Shown piece after piece: positions 8,280 to 16,118 of a stretch of 64,000 nt of DNA (its first letter is position 1; every line of letters begins with the position of its first letter). Source of the DNA: Pontiella desulfatans (GTDB lineage: Bacteria; Verrucomicrobiota; Kiritimatiellia; Kiritimatiellales; Pontiellaceae); NCBI RefSeq assembly GCF_900890425.1, contig NZ_CAAHFG010000001.1:682001-746000 (forward strand), written 5' to 3'. A model generated the notes under the pieces. That model did no database searches and was not told where the DNA came from. It was given only the letters and a program-made list of their open reading frames with translations. The position numbers were made by a program, and so were the translations under genes.

Positions 8280-10715
8280 ATGATGGAAGCTATGAAAGTA
8301 TGGATGATGGCAATGGCAACGCTGGTCGCGGTTTGTGCGACCGCGGAACGTGAAACGTTGCGTTTTAACGAGGGCTGGAGCTTTGCGCGCTTTGGTGCGA
8401 TGCCGGACGGTACGGAAAAGGCTGAACCGCAGGGGGTGGAAAAAGCGGCGTTCGATGATTCGGCCTGGCGCATGTTAAACGTACCGCACGATTGGGGCAT
8501 CGAGGGGCCGTTCCGCGCGGAATTGCCCAACCAGACCGGCAAGTTGCCTTGGGCGGGTATCGGCTGGTACCGCAAAACCTTCGATGTGCCCGCTTCGGAC
8601 TCCGGCAAAAAGGTGTTTATCGATTTCGACGGTGCAATGTCTGATTCAACGGTTTGGCTCAATGGCGAGTATGTTGGCGAGTGGCCCTACGGCTATTCCT
8701 CGTTCCGGCTGGAGCTGACCCCATTCCTGAAGCCGGGGCAGGAAAATACGCTTGCCGTTCGATTGGACAACAAACCCGAATCTTCGCGTTGGTATCCGGG
8801 CGGCGGCATCTACCGCAACGTGCGTTTGGTCAAAACGGCTAAGACGCATGTTGCGCATTGGGGCGTGTTCGTCTCTACCCCCGTGGTGTCGTCCGACTGC
8901 GCCACCGTGCAGGTGCGAGCCGAGATTGACGGGGCATACGACAAGGTGGTGCATGAGATCGTCGAGACGGGCAAAACAGGCCAGGGCACGACGTGTCGGT
9001 TGTCCATCGATTTCCCCAGGCGCTGGGATCTGGATTCCCCTAATCTCTATACGCTCAAGACCACGGTATTTAGCGGAGGAGAGGCGGTCGATGAAGTCGA
9101 AACCCCGTTCGGCATCCGCACCCTTTCGTACTCCGCGGACGGATTTTTCCTGAATGGAAAAAAGGTGCGAATGAACGGCGTCTGCCAGCATCACGACCTC
9201 GGGCCGCTTGGGGCGGCGGTCAACACCCGCGCGCTGGAGCGGCAGATCGAGATCCTGCAGGAGATGGGGTGCAACGCCATCCGCACCGCGCACAATCCGC
9301 CGTCGCCGGAATTGCTCGACCTCTGCGACCGCATGGGCATGCTGGTGCAGGTGGAGGCGTTCGATTGCTGGGGAAAAGGCAAGGCATCCAACGACTATTC
9401 CCGTCACTTTCCCGAATGGCACGAAAAGGATTTGCGCGCCATGATCAAGCGCGACCGCAACCACCCGTGCGTCGTGATGTGGAGCACGGGAAACGAGATC
9501 CGCGAGCAGGGCAACAAGGCGGGCCACGCCATTTCGCAGCGGCTTACGGATATTGCCCACGATGAGGATCCAACCCGCCTGGTTACGGCCGGGTGCAATA
9601 ATATCAAGGCGGGATTCAACGGTTTCCAGAAAACAGTCGATCTGTTCGGCTACAACTACAAACCGCATCTCTATGGCGAATTCCGGCAGAAAAATCCAAA
9701 ACAGCCGTTCTACGGTAGCGAGACGGCCTCGACCGTCAGCTCGCGCGGGGAATATTTTTTCCCGGTTTCAGATGAAAAACACTTGGGACAGGGCGGCCAT
9801 TTCCAGGTGAGTTCCTTCGATCTCACTGCACCGCCATGGGCGAACAATCCCGATGTCGAGTTTGCCGCACAGGACGAATATCCATGGGTGTTCGGCGAAT
9901 TTGTCTGGACGGGCTTCGACTATGTCGGCGAGCCGACGCCCTATAACAAGGACAAGACCAACCTGCTCAACTTTTCCGATCCGGCGGAGCGGAAACGCAT
10001 GGAAGAAGAACTGGAGAAGCTAGGCGGGAATATTCCCCCGCGCAGTTCCTATTTTGGGATTGTGGATCTCTGTGGATTCAAAAAAGACCGTTTTTACATC
10101 TATCAGGCCCGCTGGCGTCCGGAGCTGCCCATGGCGCATATTCTTCCGCATTGGAACTGGCCGGAGCGTATCGGAGAAGGTACGCCGGTGCATGTCTATA
10201 CATCGGGCGACGAAGCGGAGTTGTTTTTGAACGGGAAGTCACTTGGAAAGAAAGTGAAAGGGGAATACACCTATCGCCTGCGCTGGGATGATGTCGTTTA
10301 TCAGCCGGGTGAGTTGAAGGTTGTGGCGTATAAAAACGGGAAGCGCTGGGCGGAAAATATGACCAAAACCACCGGAGAGGCCGCCAAGATCGAGCTGAGC
10401 GCCGACCGCAAGGTGATTGCTGCGGATGGGCAGGATCTTTCGTTCATTACGGTCCAGGTGTCGGATGAGGATGGCCGGCTGGTGCCGCGCACGCACAACC
10501 TGGTCACGTTCTCGATTGAGGGCCCTGGCGAAATCATTGCCGTGGGCAATGGCGATCCGACCAGTCATGAGTCGTTCCAGGCGCTGGAGCACAAGGTGTT
10601 TAACGGCCTGGCCCTGGTGGTTGTACGATCGATGACGGGCGATCCTGGAACCATTGTAGTATCCGCAAAATCAAAAGAACTAATTGCGGGTCGTATCGAG
10701 TTGGAGGCTAAGTAA
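8280..10715 (+). CDS. GH2 beta-galactosidase-like enzyme
   Basis: This 811-residue exported glycoside hydrolase family 2 protein has a signal peptide (about 1-21). It shows the GH2 order: sugar-binding jelly roll (FNEGWSFARFG ... VPHDWGIEGPF), an immunoglobulin-like domain, a TIM barrel and C-terminal beta domains. The acid/base is E406 in MWSTGNEIRE and the likely nucleophile is E481 in YGSETAS, followed by the conserved YPWVFGEFVWTGFDY segment. The C-terminal part contains VYTSGDEAELFLNGKSLGKK, typical of the accessory domain in Bacteroidetes-type beta-galactosidases. It would release galactose-type residues from oligosaccharides. Its stop overlaps the next start by one base (TAATG), so the two are co-translated. 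It may head the gene string that runs to 23619. Confidence 0.88.
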   Translation: MMEAMKVWMMAMATLVAVCATAERETLRFNEGWSFARFGAMPDGTEKAEPQGVEKAAFDDSAWRMLNVPHDWGIEGPFRAELPNQTGKLPWAGIGWYRKTFDVPASDSGKKVFIDFDGAMSDSTVWLNGEYVGEWPYGYSSFRLELTPFLKPGQENTLAVRLDNKPESSRWYPGGGIYRNVRLVKTAKTHVAHWGVFVSTPVVSSDCATVQVRAEIDGAYDKVVHEIVETGKTGQGTTCRLSIDFPRRWDLDSPNLYTLKTTVFSGGEAVDEVETPFGIRTLSYSADGFFLNGKKVRMNGVCQHHDLGPLGAAVNTRALERQIEILQEMGCNAIRTAHNPPSPELLDLCDRMGMLVQVEAFDCWGKGKASNDYSRHFPEWHEKDLRAMIKRDRNHPCVVMWSTGNEIREQGNKAGHAISQRLTDIAHDEDPTRLVTAGCNNIKAGFNGFQKTVDLFGYNYKPHLYGEFRQKNPKQPFYGSETASTVSSRGEYFFPVSDEKHLGQGGHFQVSSFDLTAPPWANNPDVEFAAQDEYPWVFGEFVWTGFDYVGEPTPYNKDKTNLLNFSDPAERKRMEEELEKLGGNIPPRSSYFGIVDLCGFKKDRFYIYQARWRPELPMAHILPHWNWPERIGEGTPVHVYTSGDEAELFLNGKSLGKKVKGEYTYRLRWDDVVYQPGELKVVAYKNGKRWAENMTKTTGEAAKIELSADRKVIAADGQDLSFITVQVSDEDGRLVPRTHNLVTFSIEGPGEIIAVGNGDPTSHESFQALEHKVFNGLALVVVRSMTGDPGTIVVSAKSKELIAGRIELEAK

Positions 10716-12592
10716 TGAAGTCGATGCTGCCCATCATATTCGTCGCGCTGAGCGTACAAGCGGAGGGCTCGTGGCGCTTTCTGTTGCTGGCCGACTGGCA
10801 TTCGGCGGAAAAATATACGCAGACCGAAAAGAATCCCTCGTGGTTGGACGAGACGATCGCGGAGGATATTGCTACCGTGGCGATGCTTAAAAACAAGTTT
10901 GGCGGCGATTTGATCCTGATGCCGGGCGACAGCAATGGCGGGCACTGGGATACCCCGAATTTTATTAAGAACAATTATCCGGGCGCGACTCCTGAAGAGG
11001 CCATCCTGAAGGCGGGACATTTCTGTTATTCGGGCATGGTTGACTCCTTTCGCAAGGGGGGCTATTCCCGGCTGATCATGGCGGTGGGCGACCATGAAAT
11101 AGGTGATAACCCCTGGCCGGCGGGCTCGGTGGTGTCAAGGTGCCAACCGCAGTTCCGGGAAGCGTTTGCGAAGGAATTCAACAGGAACCCCGACGGTGGG
11201 CGCTTTCTTTATGAACAGCCGGTTGGCAAGGCATCCTCGCGGCCGCTGGGCACAACGTATGAAAACACGTCCTACGCCTATCGCCATAAAAATGTGTTGT
11301 TCATCACGATTGATGCATTCCATCAGGAGAATCCCGACGAGAAGATCGGCGATGAAGGTTCCGTGACCGGCACCGTGATCGGCCCGCATCTTCAATGGTT
11401 GGAAGAGGTGCTGGCCGAGGCGCGTAAAGATTCGGGTATCAAACATATCCTGGTACAGTCGCACCTGCCGGTGATCTATCCGGTGCGCAAGGTGAACAGC
11501 AGCGGCATGCTGATGGATGATGGAATCGAAAGTGCCTTTTGGAAAACATTGAGGAAGCATGGCGTCGATATCTATTTTGCTGGTGAAGTTCATGCGAATA
11601 CCGTGACGAAAGATCCGGAATCCAATGTGGTGCAACTGGTCAGTCGGGGCAATTTTTTCAACAACTTCCAGACCTTGGATATTTCGGATAACCGTATTGA
11701 AGTAACCTGCTACAACCAGCTGGGAGGCAAAGCTTCCGATGGGGAGTATGAAGTCTCCGGGCGTCTGCTGATTGATAAATCGGGTGCCGGGGTGCGCATT
11801 GAAGGCGAGGGCGAATTGGCCGTTCTGGATCCTGGTGCGCGCCATTTGCATTTCGATTTCGAGGAAACCGTTCCTCTCGTCGAACAACCCATCATGGGAA
11901 CGGCAAACCGCAAGAAAGAGGATCCGTTCAAATTGCGAGGGATCAAGTGTGCCCGCATCGTCCCAAACCGTGGAAGCTTCGGCCCCCATTACAGCGCATT
12001 GACGACCCATGTTGATTTGGTTCCGGGAATGCAGGGTATGGCTGGGCTTTTTTCAGAACAAAGCCGCTTGGGTGTTTTTGCCATGGGGCCGCTGCATGGC
12101 GATCGTGCCGTATCGTATGCCTTGTGGGTGAAAACAACTTCGCTGGAAAATCAGATCCTGATCAACACGGGATCCATCTGGGGCACTGAGTTGAAAAACT
12201 TTTTCAACCTGAATCTCGATGACGGAGTGCCGCAGGTCATGGTTTCCGAGCATCAAACTGTGACGGCGGAAGACGTTGAAAAGCTGAACGACGGCGAATG
12301 GCATCACATTGTTGCAGGCATGCCGTCCAACGGATGCAGGTTGTCCGAAGTTGAAATCCACGTGGATGGGAAACCCGTGGAGACCCGGCTCAGTGGAAAC
12401 GATGTTAAACTACACTTCAATCAGGCTGTTCGTCTTGGGATCGGGGGGCTCAACTACAGCAATAAAGCCTTTGATGTTTTGCCGGTTAAACCCTTTGTCG
12501 GATGTATGGATGAGGTTTCGGTCTGGACGCGTGGATTGACCCCGGAAGAGATTAAGGTCGCTATGGGTTTCAAAGGAGCGCAACAACGATGA
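10715..12592 (+). CDS. Calcineurin-like metallophosphoesterase with LamG-type C-terminal domain
   Basis: This 625-residue exported protein has a short signal peptide (about 1-16). Residues about 20-350 carry the metallophosphoesterase motifs in order: D27-x-H29 in LLADWH, D72 in MPGDSN, GDHE at about 125-128, SHLPV and an EVH motif (AGEVHANTV). Residues about 400-610 form a concanavalin A/LamG-like sandwich with WHHIVAG and IHVDGKPVETRL. The family hydrolyses phosphate mono- or diesters with a dinuclear metal centre, and the natural substrate here is unknown. It is translationally coupled on both sides (1-base overlap upstream, 4-base ATGA overlap downstream), so it is a real part of the glycan operon. 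That suggests a role on a phosphorylated or otherwise esterified glycan, but this is inference. Confidence 0.82.
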   Translation: MKSMLPIIFVALSVQAEGSWRFLLLADWHSAEKYTQTEKNPSWLDETIAEDIATVAMLKNKFGGDLILMPGDSNGGHWDTPNFIKNNYPGATPEEAILKAGHFCYSGMVDSFRKGGYSRLIMAVGDHEIGDNPWPAGSVVSRCQPQFREAFAKEFNRNPDGGRFLYEQPVGKASSRPLGTTYENTSYAYRHKNVLFITIDAFHQENPDEKIGDEGSVTGTVIGPHLQWLEEVLAEARKDSGIKHILVQSHLPVIYPVRKVNSSGMLMDDGIESAFWKTLRKHGVDIYFAGEVHANTVTKDPESNVVQLVSRGNFFNNFQTLDISDNRIEVTCYNQLGGKASDGEYEVSGRLLIDKSGAGVRIEGEGELAVLDPGARHLHFDFEETVPLVEQPIMGTANRKKEDPFKLRGIKCARIVPNRGSFGPHYSALTTHVDLVPGMQGMAGLFSEQSRLGVFAMGPLHGDRAVSYALWVKTTSLENQILINTGSIWGTELKNFFNLNLDDGVPQVMVSEHQTVTAEDVEKLNDGEWHHIVAGMPSNGCRLSEVEIHVDGKPVETRLSGNDVKLHFNQAVRLGIGGLNYSNKAFDVLPVKPFVGCMDEVSVWTRGLTPEEIKVAMGFKGAQQR

Positions 12593-14466
12593 AAAGGCGA
12601 AGCTTCAACCGGATCGTGAGTGCCGCAGGCATTGCCGCCATCGGACAAAAGGCACTGGCGGGGAAAGCAAAGCAACCGAACCTTTTGATCATCCATACCG
12701 ATGAGCACAATTTTCGCACCCTCGGTTGCTACCGCGACCTGATGGGTGAGGATCAGGCGTATGTCTGGGGGAAGGGCGTGAAGGTCGATACGCCGCATAT
12801 TGATTCGCTGGCCCGTGAGGGAGCAATTGCCACGAGTTATTATGCCGCCTCGCCGGTTTGCACACCATCGCGTGCCGCACTGGTTTCCGGTCTCTATCCC
12901 GTGCATGCCGGATCACCTTCGAACGACATGCCGATGCATGATGGTCTGGTTACCTTTGCCGACGTGTTGCGACGCAACGGCTATGCAACCTCGTATGTCG
13001 GGAAATGGCATTTGGACGGCGATGCCAAACCGGGGTTTGCTCCGGCGCGGAAGTTTGGGTTCGACGACAATCGCTATATGATTAACCGTGGCCATTGGAA
13101 GTTGCTGAAGAAAGAGGGGAACACGGCGAACTTCATCGGGAGCTTCAATGCGAGCAGGAATCAGTATGAATTCAATATCGGCGAAGCCGATGAGCAATCC
13201 TTTACCACCGATTTTCTGTGCGACCGGGCGATAGAGATTATGGAGCGGGATAAAACCAAACCGTTCTGTGTGATGGTCTCCATACCGGATCCGCATGGGC
13301 CGAACCATGTTCGCGAACCCTATGCCTCCATGTTCAAGGATATGCATTTCCTGAATCCGCGCACCATGGATGCCATGACCGAGGAGACCGCACCGGGGTG
13401 GGTTGGCATCAAAGGCAAGAATGCGGCTGCAGACGAGCTGAAGCAGGAGCAAATGCAGTGGTATTTCGGCATGGTCAAGTGCATCGACGACAATGTCGGT
13501 AAAATCCTCAACTACCTGGAGTCACAGGGGCTGGATGGAAATACGATTGTCGTCTTTTCTTCGGATCACGGTGACCTGATGGGGGAACATAGGAAGCATA
13601 ACAAAGGCAATCCCTATGAAGCCTCTGCAAAAATTCCGTTCCTGATTCGCTGGCCGGGACACATTCCTGCCGGCAAGGTGGTACGTTCGGCGCAGTGCAA
13701 TGTCGACTTTGCGCCCATGGCGCTTTCAATGATGGGCGTCACGAACGGTCTGCCGGAGTTTCATGGAACGGATACTTCCTCTGATTACCTTGGAAGTCGG
13801 GGCGACGTTGCCGAAGACCGCATCGTCTATCTAACCCATGCGGCCAGTAAATGGGTGGCCGCTATCGACCGTCGGTACAAACTGGTGCTTTCGACGATGG
13901 ATGATCCATGGCTGTTCGATCTGAAAAATGATCCGGATGAACTCATCAACTTCCATACTCATCCAGAGTACAGGCAGATTGCCGAAAAGCTGCAGGACGA
14001 ACTGGTGGCCCAGATGGAACGCTATGAAGAGCCGGCGTTGGAAAAAGGCGGGCTCATCTATAAAACCGGTGGAGCCGGAACTCGGGAAGTTCAAACCGCA
14101 TTGCCGACCACGGACGGGTATCTGATTGATAGTGGCGGCCATGCGATGAAAGGAACCAAAAAAGGGGCATGGAGTCGTGCGGTAACGGTTCCGGCAGACC
14201 GGTTTGAGCCGAACTGCAGGTATGAACTCGAGCTGGAGTGGGAATCCAGGGGTCTCGACGACGGAGCGGCGTTTTTCGCTAATTTCCTCGACCCGAAAAA
14301 TAAAAAAGACAAACAAACCGAACTCTGGACGACTGTTTCCGGGGAAACAGGCGTTGTCGGGAAAACGCTCAAGACCACAAATACCAAGGGGTGGACTTTG
14401 CACGTTGGAGTTCGCGATGTCGGTGAGATTCTGGTGAAAAGTTTGAAGGTTAAGAAGGCGGATTGA
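12589..14466 (+). CDS. S1 family sulfatase (CTPSR) with C-terminal beta domain
   Basis: This is a 625-residue sulfatase. The N-terminus (KRRSFNRIVSAAG) resembles a twin-arginine signal, unlike the Sec signals of the other sulfatases here. The metal and catalytic features are HTDEHN near the start, the formylglycine motif C91-TPSR, VGKWHLDG and SSDHGDLMGEH. C91 must be converted to formylglycine for activity. The core ends at about 480, and a further roughly 140 residues look like a beta-sandwich accessory domain that may bind glycan. The start overlaps the preceding stop (ATGA). The substrate is unknown but is presumably the same sulfated polysaccharide as its neighbours. Confidence 0.88.
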   Translation: MKRRSFNRIVSAAGIAAIGQKALAGKAKQPNLLIIHTDEHNFRTLGCYRDLMGEDQAYVWGKGVKVDTPHIDSLAREGAIATSYYAASPVCTPSRAALVSGLYPVHAGSPSNDMPMHDGLVTFADVLRRNGYATSYVGKWHLDGDAKPGFAPARKFGFDDNRYMINRGHWKLLKKEGNTANFIGSFNASRNQYEFNIGEADEQSFTTDFLCDRAIEIMERDKTKPFCVMVSIPDPHGPNHVREPYASMFKDMHFLNPRTMDAMTEETAPGWVGIKGKNAAADELKQEQMQWYFGMVKCIDDNVGKILNYLESQGLDGNTIVVFSSDHGDLMGEHRKHNKGNPYEASAKIPFLIRWPGHIPAGKVVRSAQCNVDFAPMALSMMGVTNGLPEFHGTDTSSDYLGSRGDVAEDRIVYLTHAASKWVAAIDRRYKLVLSTMDDPWLFDLKNDPDELINFHTHPEYRQIAEKLQDELVAQMERYEEPALEKGGLIYKTGGAGTREVQTALPTTDGYLIDSGGHAMKGTKKGAWSRAVTVPADRFEPNCRYELELEWESRGLDDGAAFFANFLDPKNKKDKQTELWTTVSGETGVVGKTLKTTNTKGWTLHVGVRDVGEILVKSLKVKKAD

Positions 14467-14503
14467 TCAGTCGGGCCAGGCTGCTTTGTCAGGTGGGAGT
14501 ACA

Positions 14504-16114
14504 ATGAAAAACCTAATGTTTGTATTTTTTATTTTAGCGGTTGCTTTGGCGCACGGTGCCCGCAAGCCCAACATGATCGTCATTATGTGCGACGATCTTG
14601 GTTATGCGGATGTCGGCTTTAACGGCTGCAAGGACATCCCGACACCGAACATTGACCGCATTGCTGAAAACGGCGTGCGGTGCACCAGCGGCTACACGTC
14701 GTATTCGGTCTGTGGGCCGAGCCGCGCGGGTTTTATGACGGGACGCTATGGGCAACGGTTTGGATTTGAGCGCAATCCGCAGTATAGAACCGATGATCCG
14801 AACATGGGGTTGCCGAAGGAGGAAAAAACTTTCGGCGAAGCGCTGGGGCCGGTGGGGTATGCGACCGGCGTGGTTGGCAAGTGGCATTTGGGTGCCCATC
14901 CGAGCAATCATCCGCTGAACCGCGGGTTTGACTATTTTTATGGCCATCTGGGCGGTGGCCACCGCTTTATGCCGGAAGAGCTGACCATTCAGGATGGCTA
15001 CACCGCAACGAATGAGGAGGAAAGCTATCGTACCTGGATTATGAAAAACCATGAGGCGATCCCTCCTGCAAAATACCTGACGGATGAATTTTCCGATGCG
15101 GCCGTGGAGTTTATTGATCGAAGCAAAGACCGGCCGTTTTTTCTCTTCCTTTCATACAATGCTCCGCATTTGCCTTTGCAGGCAACGGATGAATATCTTG
15201 CCCGTTTCCCGAAGCTGGAAGGGGATCGGAAAATCTATGCCGCGATGGTCAGTGCTATCGACGACGGGGTCGGTCAGGTTTTTGATAAACTGGAAGAGTA
15301 CAAGCTGCTGGAAAAAACAATTCTTGTATTCCTCTCGGACAATGGTGGGCCCGAACCAAAGAATGCATCGGATAATGGACCTCTGCGTGGCGGGAAGGGC
15401 GATTCCTGGGAAGGCGGCTTCCGCGTCCCCTTTGCCGTGCAGTGGAAGGGGACGCTGCCGGCTGGGACAGAATACCACCATCCGGTCAGTGCGTTGGATA
15501 TTATGGGTACCATCGTGGATCTCGCCGATGCTCCGGTTGATCCCAAACGTCCGCTGGACGGCATTAATCTGATTCCCTATTTGGCGGGTAAAAAAAAAGG
15601 GATTCCGCATGAGGCCATTTATCTGCGCAAGTTCGATGGGGGAAAATATACGGTTCGAAGTGGAGCCTATAAAATGCATCTCGGCCCATGGCAGGGGGCT
15701 AAGCCGGAGCTTTATAACCTAGATGAGGATGTCGGCGAACAGAACAATGTCGCCGGGGATCATCCTGAAAAGATCCAGCACCTGGAAAAACTTCGCAAGC
15801 GGTGGGACGCAGAGTTGATCGAACCGATTTTCCTGGGGTTGATTCATACCCCGGAGTGGCAGGATAAACTCAAAAAACAGAATACGAAAAAATCACAAAC
15901 CGATAACCCCCAATGGGATTGGTTTTCTGCTCTGGACAAAAACAAGGATGGTGGCGTAACAGAAGTAGAGTGGCTTAACTGGACGATGAGTGAGGCAAAG
16001 AGAAAGGGCCGCAGCTCCACCGAAGCGCGCCAGCGCAAATTTTTTGCAGGGCGGGATTTGGATGGCGATGAAATCATTACACGTGAAGAACTCGAAGCCG
16101 GGATAAAAAGGTAG
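14504..16114 (+). CDS. S1 family sulfatase (CGPSR) with C-terminal EF-hand pair
   Basis: An arylsulfatase-type enzyme of 536 residues from the ATG at 14504. That start is preceded by AGGTGGGA; an in-frame TTG at 14486 is a poorer choice. A Sec signal peptide covers about 1-18. The catalytic motif is C70-GPSR, with MCDDLGYADVG upstream for metal binding, then GVVGKWHLG and FLSDNGGP. After the sulfatase core the tail (about 465-536) holds two EF-hand-like calcium loops, DKNKDGGVTEVE and DLDGDEIITREE. This resembles the tails of the sulfatases at 21796, 32110 and 33836. The tail could stabilise the enzyme in seawater calcium or mediate association between enzymes; this is inference. Confidence 0.9.
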   Translation: MKNLMFVFFILAVALAHGARKPNMIVIMCDDLGYADVGFNGCKDIPTPNIDRIAENGVRCTSGYTSYSVCGPSRAGFMTGRYGQRFGFERNPQYRTDDPNMGLPKEEKTFGEALGPVGYATGVVGKWHLGAHPSNHPLNRGFDYFYGHLGGGHRFMPEELTIQDGYTATNEEESYRTWIMKNHEAIPPAKYLTDEFSDAAVEFIDRSKDRPFFLFLSYNAPHLPLQATDEYLARFPKLEGDRKIYAAMVSAIDDGVGQVFDKLEEYKLLEKTILVFLSDNGGPEPKNASDNGPLRGGKGDSWEGGFRVPFAVQWKGTLPAGTEYHHPVSALDIMGTIVDLADAPVDPKRPLDGINLIPYLAGKKKGIPHEAIYLRKFDGGKYTVRSGAYKMHLGPWQGAKPELYNLDEDVGEQNNVAGDHPEKIQHLEKLRKRWDAELIEPIFLGLIHTPEWQDKLKKQNTKKSQTDNPQWDWFSALDKNKDGGVTEVEWLNWTMSEAKRKGRSSTEARQRKFFAGRDLDGDEIITREELEAGIKR

Positions 16115-16118
16115 AACA

